From IMG/VR virus record IMGVR_UViG_3300025687_005582, positions 24,267-88,266 of that record: a DNA stretch of 64,000 nt. One strand, written 5' to 3'. Origin of the DNA: a virus. Positions within the stretch are counted from its first letter, which is position 1, and each line of letters starts with the position of its first letter. Shown in pieces: positions 1-6,832 of the stretch. The translations under genes were made by a program, and so were the position numbers. The notes under the pieces were generated by a model, which did not search any database, was not told where the DNA came from, and was given only the letters and a program-made list of their open reading frames with translations.

Positions 1-285
1 AGTGCTTGGATCACCGGGATGGTGGTTGGTCAGGAATATAACTTAAACAAGCATGAACTTATGGCAGCCTTGTCTGAAATCGGAGTTCCATCTCGCCCTT
101 TCTTTTACCCATTATCAAGTATTCCAGCGTTTGAGCTTGAAAATGTATATAATCATAAAAATAATATAGCCTATGATGTATCATCTAGAGGTATCAATCT
201 CCCGGGCGCTGCCAATCTTACAGATGATCAGTTAAAATTTATTTCTGATGGTATTCGCAAGGTATTGATCAAGAAAGGAAAATAA
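1..285 (+). CDS. DegT/DnrJ/EryC1-type sugar aminotransferase, C-terminal fragment
   Basis: The reading frame is open from base 1, so the gene starts outside the window and 94 C-terminal residues are visible. They look like the end of a PLP-dependent nucleotide-sugar aminotransferase: an RPFFYPLSSIPAF-like stretch followed by SRGINLPGAANLTDDQ, matching the family's usual 'GxxLPs...Lt.eq' ending before a final helix. The family (established) transfers an amino group to a keto-sugar nucleotide. The catalytic lysine lies upstream and cannot be checked. A second aminotransferase of the same superfamily follows 11 bp downstream, then RmlA and RmlB, so both probably act on a dTDP-4-keto-6-deoxy sugar (inference). 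Confidence 0.82.
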   Translation, partial: SAWITGMVVGQEYNLNKHELMAALSEIGVPSRPFFYPLSSIPAFELENVYNHKNNIAYDVSSRGINLPGAANLTDDQLKFISDGIRKVLIKKGK

Positions 286-296
286 AACATAATACT

Positions 297-1220
297 ATGA
301 TACCGTTATTTAACATAGAAAACTATGTGATTGACACTTCCAAATTCGATCATGCCTTGCATGATTCGGGTGTATTGAAATTTGAAGAGTCGTTCGCTGA
401 GTATGTGGGGGCAAGATATGCTTGTTCTGTTAATAGCGCAACGAGTGCAATTTTTCTCATCTTCTTGAACAAAAATATAAAAGTAAATGTTCCTAGTATA
501 ATCCCACCAGTAGTATTAAATGCTTTGTACAATGCCGGTAATACGATTAATTTTGTTGATAATGTTGACTGGGTAGGAGATTCATATATCTTACACGAGT
601 TTGCTGACTATAAAGTGATTGATTCTGCTCAAAAAGTTAAACCAAACCAGTTCCAACTGGAAGCAAACCCTAATGATCTAATGCTTTTTAGTTTTTATCC
701 GACTAAGCCGGTGGGAAGTTTGGATGGTGGTATGATAGTATCAAATGACTATGAAAAGATTTCCTATTTTAAAGAAGCTGTGATGAATGGTATGAGTTAT
801 AATCATAATAATTGGGATCGTCGTATAAAGTTTCCGGGGTGGAAGATGTATCTCAATTCTTTCCAGGCTGCTATCGCAGCCGAGAATCTAAAGAAGCTTC
901 CTAATAAATTGGAACATCTAGAGTATGTACGAGACTTCTATAACACAGAGCTTGGTCTAAACAACAATAGCGACCATCTATACAGGATTGAAGTGTCTAA
1001 TAATGCAGAAGTTATCGCGGCTTTGGAGGAAGTAGGCATTTCGTGTGGAATACATTATGCTGCCATGCATCTTCATCCAGTATACGGAACAATAAGCGAG
1101 TCAGACTGCCCTCGATCTGAGAAAATAGAAAAAAGCACTTTAAGCATTCCTTTTAATGAAAAGTTAACAAAGAAAAATTTACAGGATGTAGTGAAGCATG
1201 TTAGAGGCTGGATGGTATGA
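297..1220 (+). CDS. DegT/DnrJ/EryC1-type sugar aminotransferase (short form)
   Basis: A 307-residue PLP-dependent aminotransferase of the sugar-nucleotide class. SVNSATSAIFL (residues 44-54) is the phosphate-binding turn. VIDSAQKVKP (107-116) carries the aspartate that contacts the pyridine nitrogen. FYPTKPVGSLDGGMI (133-147) contains K137, the probable Schiff-base lysine. At 307 residues it is shorter than the usual 360-400, mostly through shortened loops, so substrate choice may differ. It overlaps rmlA by 4 nt (ATGA), indicating translational coupling. Sugar and acceptor are unknown; a dTDP-4-amino-4,6-dideoxyhexose is the simplest inference. Confidence 0.85.
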   Translation: MIPLFNIENYVIDTSKFDHALHDSGVLKFEESFAEYVGARYACSVNSATSAIFLIFLNKNIKVNVPSIIPPVVLNALYNAGNTINFVDNVDWVGDSYILHEFADYKVIDSAQKVKPNQFQLEANPNDLMLFSFYPTKPVGSLDGGMIVSNDYEKISYFKEAVMNGMSYNHNNWDRRIKFPGWKMYLNSFQAAIAAENLKKLPNKLEHLEYVRDFYNTELGLNNNSDHLYRIEVSNNAEVIAALEEVGISCGIHYAAMHLHPVYGTISESDCPRSEKIEKSTLSIPFNEKLTKKNLQDVVKHVRGWMV

Positions 1221-2107
1221 AAGGCATTATATTGGCTGGAGGCTCCGGAACGCGATTAAACCCAATAACGATTGGAGTTACGAAACAATTATTGCCGGTA
1301 TACAACAAGCCACTCATTTATTACCCATTATCTACTTTAATGTGGGGTGGTATTCGAGAAATTTTAATCATTTGTAAAAACAAAGATTTGAACTCTTTTA
1401 AAGAGTTATTTGGCGACGGTTCCCAACTTGGACTAGAAATAGAGTATAGAATTCAAGAGCACCCAGGGGGTATCGCAGAGGCATTTCTAATCGGAGAAGA
1501 CTTTATTGCTGGAGATGATGTATGTTTAATCTTAGGAGATAATATCTTTTATGGAAATAACTTAGGAATCACACTTGAAGAAAATATAAATCATATCAAA
1601 CATAACGGAGGGGCTCTTATTTATGGCCATGCTGTAAACAACCCGCAAGATTATGGAGTAGCTTACTTAAGCAAAAGTGGCATTCTTAATAAGATTATTG
1701 AAAAACCGAAATCTCCCCGATCGAATATTGCTGTAGTTGGATTGTACATGTATGACAACACAGTGGTTAATATATCAAAAAGCATCTTACCATCTGATCG
1801 CGGAGAAAAAGAAATAACTGACGTAAACCGATTGTACTTAAACCATAAAAAAATAAGATTACAGTTATTAGGTCGAGGTTTTGCGTGGTACGATTCTGGA
1901 TCCCCGGAAGCTCTATTTGATGCATCCAACTTTGTAAAAACCATAGAGTGCCGTCAAGGCGTCAAGATTGCTTGTTTAGAAGAAATTGCCTTTAAAAAAG
2001 GATTTATTGGATTTGATCAGTTACATGCGATCGCCAAAAAACAAAAAAATAGCGATTATGGACGTTATTTGTTAAAGCTGGTAGAAGAAGAGGAAAATAA
2101 TGGGTAG
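1217..2107 (+). CDS. rfbA: Glucose-1-phosphate thymidylyltransferase (RmlA)
   Basis: Makes dTDP-glucose from glucose-1-phosphate and dTTP, the first step of dTDP-deoxysugar synthesis. The N-terminal signature GGSGTRL (residues 8-14) with R13, TKQLLPVYNKPLIYYPLS (22-39) and the metal-binding ILGDNIFYG (105-113, D108) are all intact. The length of 296 residues is normal for the family, so the enzyme is probably active. The start overlaps the stop of the aminotransferase, and the end overlaps the start of rmlB by 8 nt. The neighbours RmlB and two aminotransferases point to an amino-deoxysugar. No rmlC or rmlD is in this window. Confidence 0.97.
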   Translation: MKGIILAGGSGTRLNPITIGVTKQLLPVYNKPLIYYPLSTLMWGGIREILIICKNKDLNSFKELFGDGSQLGLEIEYRIQEHPGGIAEAFLIGEDFIAGDDVCLILGDNIFYGNNLGITLEENINHIKHNGGALIYGHAVNNPQDYGVAYLSKSGILNKIIEKPKSPRSNIAVVGLYMYDNTVVNISKSILPSDRGEKEITDVNRLYLNHKKIRLQLLGRGFAWYDSGSPEALFDASNFVKTIECRQGVKIACLEEIAFKKGFIGFDQLHAIAKKQKNSDYGRYLLKLVEEEENNG

Positions 2108-3038
2108 AAGCAAAAGTGTGATGATAACAGGCTGTGCTGGATTTATAGGGAGCCACACAGCAGAAAGATTTTTGGATGCTGGTTATCGAGTGGTCGGCGT
2201 TGACGCCATGACATACGCAGCACGAAGATCAAATATTAAAGAATGCTTAAACAATGAAAATTTTACCTTTTATGAGATGGACATATGTGACAACACAGAG
2301 ATCAAATTGTTGGTTCAAAAATATAATATTGACTGGATCATTAATTTGGCAGCCGAAACCCATGTTGATAAATCAATCATCGATTGCACTGCTTTTATCA
2401 GATCTAACATTGAGGGTGTTAAATCTCTTTTGGAGGTGGGTCGAGAGCTAAAAACTAAACTTCTACATATTTCTACAGACGAGGTTTATGGTGAAATACG
2501 GAAAGGGTCGTTTCGGGAGGATTCTCCTTTAGAGCCTCGTAATCCTTATTCGGCTACTAAAGCTGCATCTGAACATCTTATCAGAGCATATGCGAACACA
2601 TATGGAATAGAGTATAAAATGGTGAGACCATCTAACAATTTTGGTCCGCGCCAGCACGATGAAAAGTTATTACCGACAGTTATTCGCAATTTAAAATCTG
2701 GAAATAAAGTTCCTGTTTATGGTGATGGAAAACAAGTTAGAGAATGGACATACGTCAAATACACTGCGGAGGCAATATTGTTCGTATTAGAACATGCTCC
2801 GGTGAATGATGTATATAATGTATCTAGCGGCTGTGAAATGGAAAATATCGAGATTATTAAACAAATATGCTCTATGATGGGTAAGGATTTTTCTTTAAGT
2901 ATTGAAAATATTCCTGATCGTGCGGGACATGATTTTAGGTATTCTGTATGCCCAGATAAACTGAACAACATCGGTTTCAGAATGCAACACGATACTATTA
3001 GTCAGATAGCACATACGATTGAAAAAAGTTATGAATGA
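2100..3038 (+). CDS. rfbB: dTDP-glucose 4,6-dehydratase (RmlB)
   Basis: Short-chain dehydrogenase/reductase that converts dTDP-glucose to dTDP-4-keto-6-deoxyglucose with bound NAD. The Rossmann motif GCAGFIG is at residues 11-17. The STDEVYG motif gives T126-D127-E128, the acid/base pair used for water elimination. The YxxxK dyad is Y150/K154 in YSATKAASEH. RPSNNFGPRQ (about 177-186) and the WTYVKYTAEAI segment also fit. At 312 residues it is slightly short (usually about 330-360). An AGAGG-like ribosome site precedes the ATG inside rmlA. It supplies the keto-sugar for the two upstream aminotransferases. Confidence 0.97.
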   Translation: MGRSKSVMITGCAGFIGSHTAERFLDAGYRVVGVDAMTYAARRSNIKECLNNENFTFYEMDICDNTEIKLLVQKYNIDWIINLAAETHVDKSIIDCTAFIRSNIEGVKSLLEVGRELKTKLLHISTDEVYGEIRKGSFREDSPLEPRNPYSATKAASEHLIRAYANTYGIEYKMVRPSNNFGPRQHDEKLLPTVIRNLKSGNKVPVYGDGKQVREWTYVKYTAEAILFVLEHAPVNDVYNVSSGCEMENIEIIKQICSMMGKDFSLSIENIPDRAGHDFRYSVCPDKLNNIGFRMQHDTISQIAHTIEKSYE

Positions 3039-3993
3039 CACTACAGCAGAGAAAGATCTTTTGATAATTCATAGATGTCAAAATCGGCAGTATAATTTAA
3101 AAAAAGTGATTGATATGTACGCTCGTATGCCAGGAGTTAGAAACGTAATACTCGATCATTCAAGTCAAATATACTCTAATATATCTTACGTAGAGACGAA
3201 TGGATTCGAATATTACCATCGTAAGCCAGAGGTTAATTATTTTGATATGACGCTAGAACTTCTATCAAATACCGAACAAGAATTCGTTGTTGATATTCCA
3301 GATGACGATATTACCCTCAAATCTTCATTAGCTCAATCTATAAAATTTTTAAAGCAAAATAGTGATTATGGGTCTTGTGATGGAGCATATCTACAGTCAA
3401 GAAAAGCTAATGATATTCGTATAAAATATCCAAAATCATTATCATATCATAATGCTATTAACGCTAGAAATGTGGACGATGCTCTCGAAAGAATCGAGAT
3501 GTTTTTTGTTAAATCTTATTATCCTTTGTGTCATGCTGTTCTTCGCACGAATATAATGAGAGAAATTCATGAGATGTTTGCCGACAATGACATTCTTCGT
3601 AACAAAATAAATGCATATGACAGATTCTTTACTTTTTTAACTCTCTTGAGAGGGAAGCATAAAATTCTAGAGCTACCATTCCAGATTAGAAATGATAACG
3701 AAACACGTCGCGCCGTGAACCAAAAAGTTACCCATAAGATGTGGAGTTTTAAAAATCTTAAACAGAACCTCTCTAAAGAGGCGGGGTGGCTAGATCCGTT
3801 GGCTAAAAAAATCTCTCAAGAATATGGTATAGAGGATATAAATGGGTTTCAAGAAGTAAATAAGATCCTGCAGCTTCACTTTAAATGTGATCCGAATCCT
3901 AATAAGAAATTTAAATCAGGAAATATTGAAAATCTTATTTCGAAAGAAGTCTTGGATGCCACAAGCATAATGTGGGAAAGAACTAAAGTTTAA
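3031..3993 (+). CDS. Glycosyltransferase-like protein (TIGR00180-type, GT2-like)
   Basis: A 320-residue protein with the ATG at 3031 chosen over an in-frame TTG at 3019; the ATG overlaps the rmlB stop by 8 nt, as elsewhere in this operon. DLLIIHRCQNRQYNLKKVI is the usual opening of this glycosyltransferase group. VVDIPDDDITLKSSL has an acidic triad (residues 91-93) resembling the DxD nucleotide-sugar/metal site, followed by NSDYGSCDGAYL. Its place next to dTDP-sugar genes suggests it transfers the sugar made here, but the acceptor (a phage structural protein, host envelope glycan or other) cannot be read from the sequence. Confidence 0.68.
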   Translation: MNDTTAEKDLLIIHRCQNRQYNLKKVIDMYARMPGVRNVILDHSSQIYSNISYVETNGFEYYHRKPEVNYFDMTLELLSNTEQEFVVDIPDDDITLKSSLAQSIKFLKQNSDYGSCDGAYLQSRKANDIRIKYPKSLSYHNAINARNVDDALERIEMFFVKSYYPLCHAVLRTNIMREIHEMFADNDILRNKINAYDRFFTFLTLLRGKHKILELPFQIRNDNETRRAVNQKVTHKMWSFKNLKQNLSKEAGWLDPLAKKISQEYGIEDINGFQEVNKILQLHFKCDPNPNKKFKSGNIENLISKEVLDATSIMWERTKV

Positions 3994-4056
3994 ATATATA
4001 CTTATTTTTAGCTTGCTAGCAGAAACAAATCTATTGTAGAAAGGATTTTAACCAAT
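3989..4056 (+). promoter_or_regulatory. Leader copy A, similar to the leader at 4869-4932
   Basis: This intergenic stretch runs TTTAAATAT, an AT-rich tract, a TTTTAGC...TTGC(T)AGCA block, an AAACA-ATC-ATT block, then TAGAAAGGA and the start codon. The same blocks occur in the same order upstream of the gene at 4933. AAAGGA at about 4040-4045 is the ribosome site. The shared AT-rich 5' part suggests a promoter for each gene; no clean sigma70 -35/-10 pair was found. Confidence 0.45.
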
Positions 4057-4857
4057 ATGTTTAAAAATTTATGGAAGATATTTGAGAAAGAAAAGAAAGA
4101 AGAGCCGGTAGAAGAGGAAGAACCTTCTCCTCAATCTGAAGAAGGAACAGAAGAAGTCGAACCGGAGCTTGTACCAGAGAGTCTAACAGCGGCTCCAGCG
4201 CCGGAGAAGCCAGAAATAACCATACCACAACCTCCGACACCGGAATCAACTGAGGACACAAAAATAGTCTCTTCCGGAGGAAGGAATAAGTTACATATTG
4301 GATATAATAAAACAGGAACAACCTTTTTGCAGAAACTTGTATTTCCACATTTAGAGAATTATAAAGGAAGATTATATTTGGAAGATGGCGATAAAATATG
4401 CAATCTAAGTTCACATAAAGTCGATAGACAGCCAAAACAAACTTGTCAAAATATTTTAAATCACTTCAAGGGACAGAAAGACATAATCGTATCGGCAGAA
4501 TGGTTTTCACTTATACCTCATGAAGATTTATTTGAATTATTGGGCGATGATGAGTGGGACGTATTAGTAGTCACAAGAGATGTAGAAGATCTGGTAGCAA
4601 GTTGGAAAAGAAAAGGCCCATCTAGAGACTTCTTTCTCAGAAGAGAAGTCAAGAGAAGACAGATGCAGCAAGTAGTTAGAGACTTTTACAATCCAGACAA
4701 TTTGAAAGTTGGAATAAAAAACTTAACAATCTTATCTTATGAAAAGCTTTTTTCTGGAAATATGGATGAGATTCAAAGACTCTCCGATTTTCTAGGAGCA
4801 GATATAAACAAGATTTTCTTAGATAATCTTGGAACTGTGGTAAATGGATCAAAGTGA
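4057..4857 (+). CDS. Sulfotransferase-like protein with acidic Pro/Glu-rich N-terminus
   Basis: 266 residues in two parts. Residues 1-73 are a low-complexity, Glu/Pro-rich, probably disordered segment that begins with a short basic/aromatic patch. Residues 78-266 resemble a PAPS-dependent sulfotransferase: GYNKTGTTFL (82-91) is the 5'-phosphosulfate loop, and VTRDVEDLVASW (172-183) with R174 and S182 resembles the 3'-phosphate site. The family (established) moves sulfate from PAPS to sugars, proteins or lipids. It follows the glycan operon but has its own leader (copy A). Sulfating the sugar made upstream is the obvious inference. The acidic extension is not part of the fold and may be a localisation or interaction tail. 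Confidence 0.7.
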   Translation: MFKNLWKIFEKEKKEEPVEEEEPSPQSEEGTEEVEPELVPESLTAAPAPEKPEITIPQPPTPESTEDTKIVSSGGRNKLHIGYNKTGTTFLQKLVFPHLENYKGRLYLEDGDKICNLSSHKVDRQPKQTCQNILNHFKGQKDIIVSAEWFSLIPHEDLFELLGDDEWDVLVVTRDVEDLVASWKRKGPSRDFFLRREVKRRQMQQVVRDFYNPDNLKVGIKNLTILSYEKLFSGNMDEIQRLSDFLGADINKIFLDNLGTVVNGSK

Positions 4858-4932
4858 TATAAATAAACTTTAAATATGTGTTTAAATTTTAGTATGCTTG
4901 CAACAACAGATCCATTATAGAAAGGAATTATT
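4858..4932 (+). promoter_or_regulatory. TATAAATA element plus leader copy B
   Basis: TATAAATA at 4858-4865 is identical to the classical T4 late promoter core. It is followed by TTTAAATAT (4869-4877) and the same block order as leader A, ending in TAGAAAGGA (4918-4926) and the ATG at 4933. Promoter function is inferred. Elsewhere in the window the recurring element is CTATTTA, so whether the T4-consensus site is used here is uncertain. Confidence 0.45.
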
Positions 4933-5130
4933 ATGACGTTATCAAATCAAGCAGTTGGAGCCTTAATGATGGCTCTTCAAAGATCACTAATGGAGCAATC
5001 GGATATTGTTCCGGTGTTGACTTCAATGAATTTTGTAGCAAACCCGGATGATCCTACTGGAGATACATTGGTAGTTACCAATCCTCCAACAATAAATTTG
5101 AGCCAAGTACAGTTAAGCGAAGAGGAGTAA
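4933..5130 (+). CDS. Small hypothetical protein (65 aa)
   Basis: Not recognised. A 65-residue protein with a helical, Met/Leu-rich first half (about residues 5-30) and an extended Pro/Asn/Thr-rich second half ending in an acidic tail. There are no cysteines and no clear membrane segment. A strong ribosome site (GAAAGGA) lies 8 nt before the ATG. It is followed 3 bp later by another short gene, so the two are probably co-expressed from leader B. Confidence 0.6.
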   Translation: MTLSNQAVGALMMALQRSLMEQSDIVPVLTSMNFVANPDDPTGDTLVVTNPPTINLSQVQLSEEE

Positions 5131-5133
5131 ATA

Positions 5134-5304
5134 ATGTTTAACAAAAATCGTACCACAACCACACCACGTTACCTTACAGAGGGTGAGGCAAGAGAGTTAG
5201 TAGATGAGTTGCTTCGTACAGCACTCCGGCAGCAGGCGCGAGATCTGGAGCGTCACCTATCAGATATTGATAGAAGATTAAAGGCCCTTGAGACGCGACG
5301 TTAA
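5134..5304 (+). CDS. Small basic coiled-coil protein (56 aa)
   Basis: A short open frame: ATG at 5134, TAA at 5302-5304, and the stop shares its last A with the ATG of the next gene (TAATG), which is typical coupling. The 56 residues start with a Lys/Arg/Thr-rich stretch. From about residue 14 there is a continuous charged amphipathic helix with leucines at heptad-like spacing, ending in ALETRR. That pattern suggests a short coiled coil, perhaps an oligomerising or nucleic-acid-associated peptide. The family is not recognised. The tight fit between neighbours supports it being real. Confidence 0.6.
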   Translation: MFNKNRTTTTPRYLTEGEARELVDELLRTALRQQARDLERHLSDIDRRLKALETRR

Positions 5305-5552
5305 TGCCACGATATCAGTATCGCTGCAAAGCGTGTGAAGAAGTCTCAACTATATACCACCCTTCATCCGAGACGCAATCAGCTTGTCCAAAGTGTGACT
5401 CGGACTCTACTCTAGTAAAACTTTTAACAACATTTACTACGAGAAAAAAGGGAACAAAATCTAATAAGGTTGGTCAAGTTACAGAGCAATTTATAGAAGA
5501 TTCGCGTCAAGAGTTAGAACAACAAAAAGAACAACTAAATAAAAACAAATAA
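5304..5552 (+). CDS. FmdB-family zinc ribbon protein
   Basis: 82 residues beginning MPRYQYRCKAC, the standard opening of FmdB/CxxC_CxxC_SSSS putative regulatory proteins. Zinc ligands are C8, C11, C28 and C31, followed by a Ser/Asp stretch. Residues 45-82 are a charged helix. FmdB-type proteins are widespread but poorly characterised. In this small-gene block just before the late sigma factor, a role in transcription or as a terminase-like accessory is possible but only a guess. It shares 1 nt with each neighbour. Confidence 0.8.
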   Translation: MPRYQYRCKACEEVSTIYHPSSETQSACPKCDSDSTLVKLLTTFTTRKKGTKSNKVGQVTEQFIEDSRQELEQQKEQLNKNK

Positions 5553-5920
5553 TGTTCATTTATATTGTATTAATCATATCCCTTATATTAAACGCACTTT
5601 TGGGTTGGTATATATCAAGGATACTGCAAAAGTTTATGTTTATCTCGGACAACATGTCTGATTTGTTTTTGACCACAAAAGCATTTCATGTGTTCGTAAA
5701 GAATATGTATAGCATGGATTCATTTCATGGAGAGCCAATCATTCAAGAGTTGGTGTTTCGTATAAAAGAAGTAAATGAAGAAATGTCCAATTTTAGAGAT
5801 ATATTTGAATATACAATAGACGCCGAATTGGATCAAGAACTAGAGGAAGCGCTAAATGCCGAGGAAGAAGAGCAAGAAAAATCATTACTTTACGCAGGTT
5901 CACGAAGACGCAATAGTTAA
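5552..5920 (+). CDS. Small membrane protein with acidic C-terminus
   Basis: 122 residues. Residues 2-22 form one strong hydrophobic helix with few flanking charges, so it is probably anchored in the inner membrane with the rest cytoplasmic (inference). The C-terminal third is strongly acidic with coiled-coil character (residues 75-110). The last 65 nt overlap the start of the late sigma factor in another frame. No family recognised. Confidence 0.65.
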   Translation: MFIYIVLIISLILNALLGWYISRILQKFMFISDNMSDLFLTTKAFHVFVKNMYSMDSFHGEPIIQELVFRIKEVNEEMSNFRDIFEYTIDAELDQELEEALNAEEEEQEKSLLYAGSRRRNS

Positions 5921-6542
5921 GTATGCCCTGACAAATGACAGGGAGCTGCGATCTAAGTTGTACGAAGAGTACATACAGCCTGCATTTGACGATATGGTAG
6001 ACAAGATAATCTACACGTATCGTTTTACCACATTGCCAAACATTGACTATCTCAGAGCAGATTGCAAGGTTTGGCTTACAACAATCCTAAACAAATATGA
6101 TCCTAATAAGGGCTCCAAAGCTTTTTCATATTTCTCGGTTGTAACAAAGAACTGGTTTATTCATAAAGTCAAAAGAACTAAGAAGCGTCTACAAACAGAA
6201 GTCTTTATGGAGGATGTTCTGAATGAGATGGATGAAAACCTAGTATCTGAGGAGCCTAACTATTTTGACAAAAGATCAGAAGTTGAATTTTGGATATCTC
6301 TCAGCAATGAGATAGAGACTTGGGATTCATTTATGATAAAAGAAAACGAGAAGAAGGTTCTTATGGCTGTTCGTATTCTTTTAGACTCTGCTGATCAAAT
6401 AGAAATTTTCAACAAAAAAGCTATTTACTTATATCTTCGCGAGATAACTGGGTTAAATACCAAGCAAGTTGTAAATAACCTTAACAAGCTTCGCAAGAGG
6501 TACAGGACGTTTAAGACAAAATGGGAAAACAGCGAGATCTAA
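5856..6542 (+). CDS. gp55-like late-transcription sigma factor
   Basis: 228 residues (T4 gp55 is 185). AFSYFSVVTKNWFIHKVKR (about residues 89-107) is the sigma region-2-like segment typical of gp55 homologues in T4-like marine phages, preceded by a helical region with YDPNKGSKAF. Family role (established for T4): binds host RNA polymerase core, recognises the late -10 element and needs the sliding clamp for activation. The ATG at 5856 has a GAGGAAG ribosome site and sits 65 nt inside the previous gene. It likely recognises the CTATTTA sites listed here (inference). Domain 4 is absent, as expected for gp55. Confidence 0.8.
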   Translation: MPRKKSKKNHYFTQVHEDAIVKYALTNDRELRSKLYEEYIQPAFDDMVDKIIYTYRFTTLPNIDYLRADCKVWLTTILNKYDPNKGSKAFSYFSVVTKNWFIHKVKRTKKRLQTEVFMEDVLNEMDENLVSEEPNYFDKRSEVEFWISLSNEIETWDSFMIKENEKKVLMAVRILLDSADQIEIFNKKAIYLYLREITGLNTKQVVNNLNKLRKRYRTFKTKWENSEI

Positions 6543-6832
6543 GTTTAGAGCATTACATAGAAGAAACCACGACAAACATCAAAGAAGATCGTGCGATGGC
6601 TAAGTCCTTGCTAATGGATGTAATGGCTGATATGAAAGCCTCTCCCGCCGATAGAAGAGAGATGGGCCCTATCGCGGCCAAGTATGTAGAAAACCTTCAA
6701 AGATCCAATGAGCAGATGGTGAAGCTCGCTGCGATCCTTCAACGTCAAAAGACAGGCCAAGTAGGTCTCACAGCCGACGATAAAGAACAGTTGTTTGATT
6801 TGCTAAACGAGAGCAAAGAAGATGACGGGTAA
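6521..6832 (+). CDS. Small helical protein downstream of the late sigma (possible gp33-like co-activator)
   Basis: 103 residues, nearly all helical, no cysteines. It overlaps the sigma gene by 22 nt and the following hub gene by 11 nt. The C-terminus, DDKEQLFDLLNESKEDDG, has a hydrophobic core (QLFDLL) flanked by acids. This recalls the hydrophobic/acidic clamp-binding tails of T4 gp33 and gp55. That, with its position, makes a gp33-type late co-activator conceivable. A terminase small subunit or unrelated protein is equally possible, since no family-wide motif was recognised. Confidence 0.45.
   Translation: MGKQRDLSLEHYIEETTTNIKEDRAMAKSLLMDVMADMKASPADRREMGPIAAKYVENLQRSNEQMVKLAAILQRQKTGQVGLTADDKEQLFDLLNESKEDDG

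Noticed and set aside
4061-4435. Antisense hydrophobic frame opposite the acidic tail of the sulfotransferase-like gene
   Set aside because: GAA/GAG-rich sense DNA reads as Phe/Leu codons in antisense, which mimics membrane segments.
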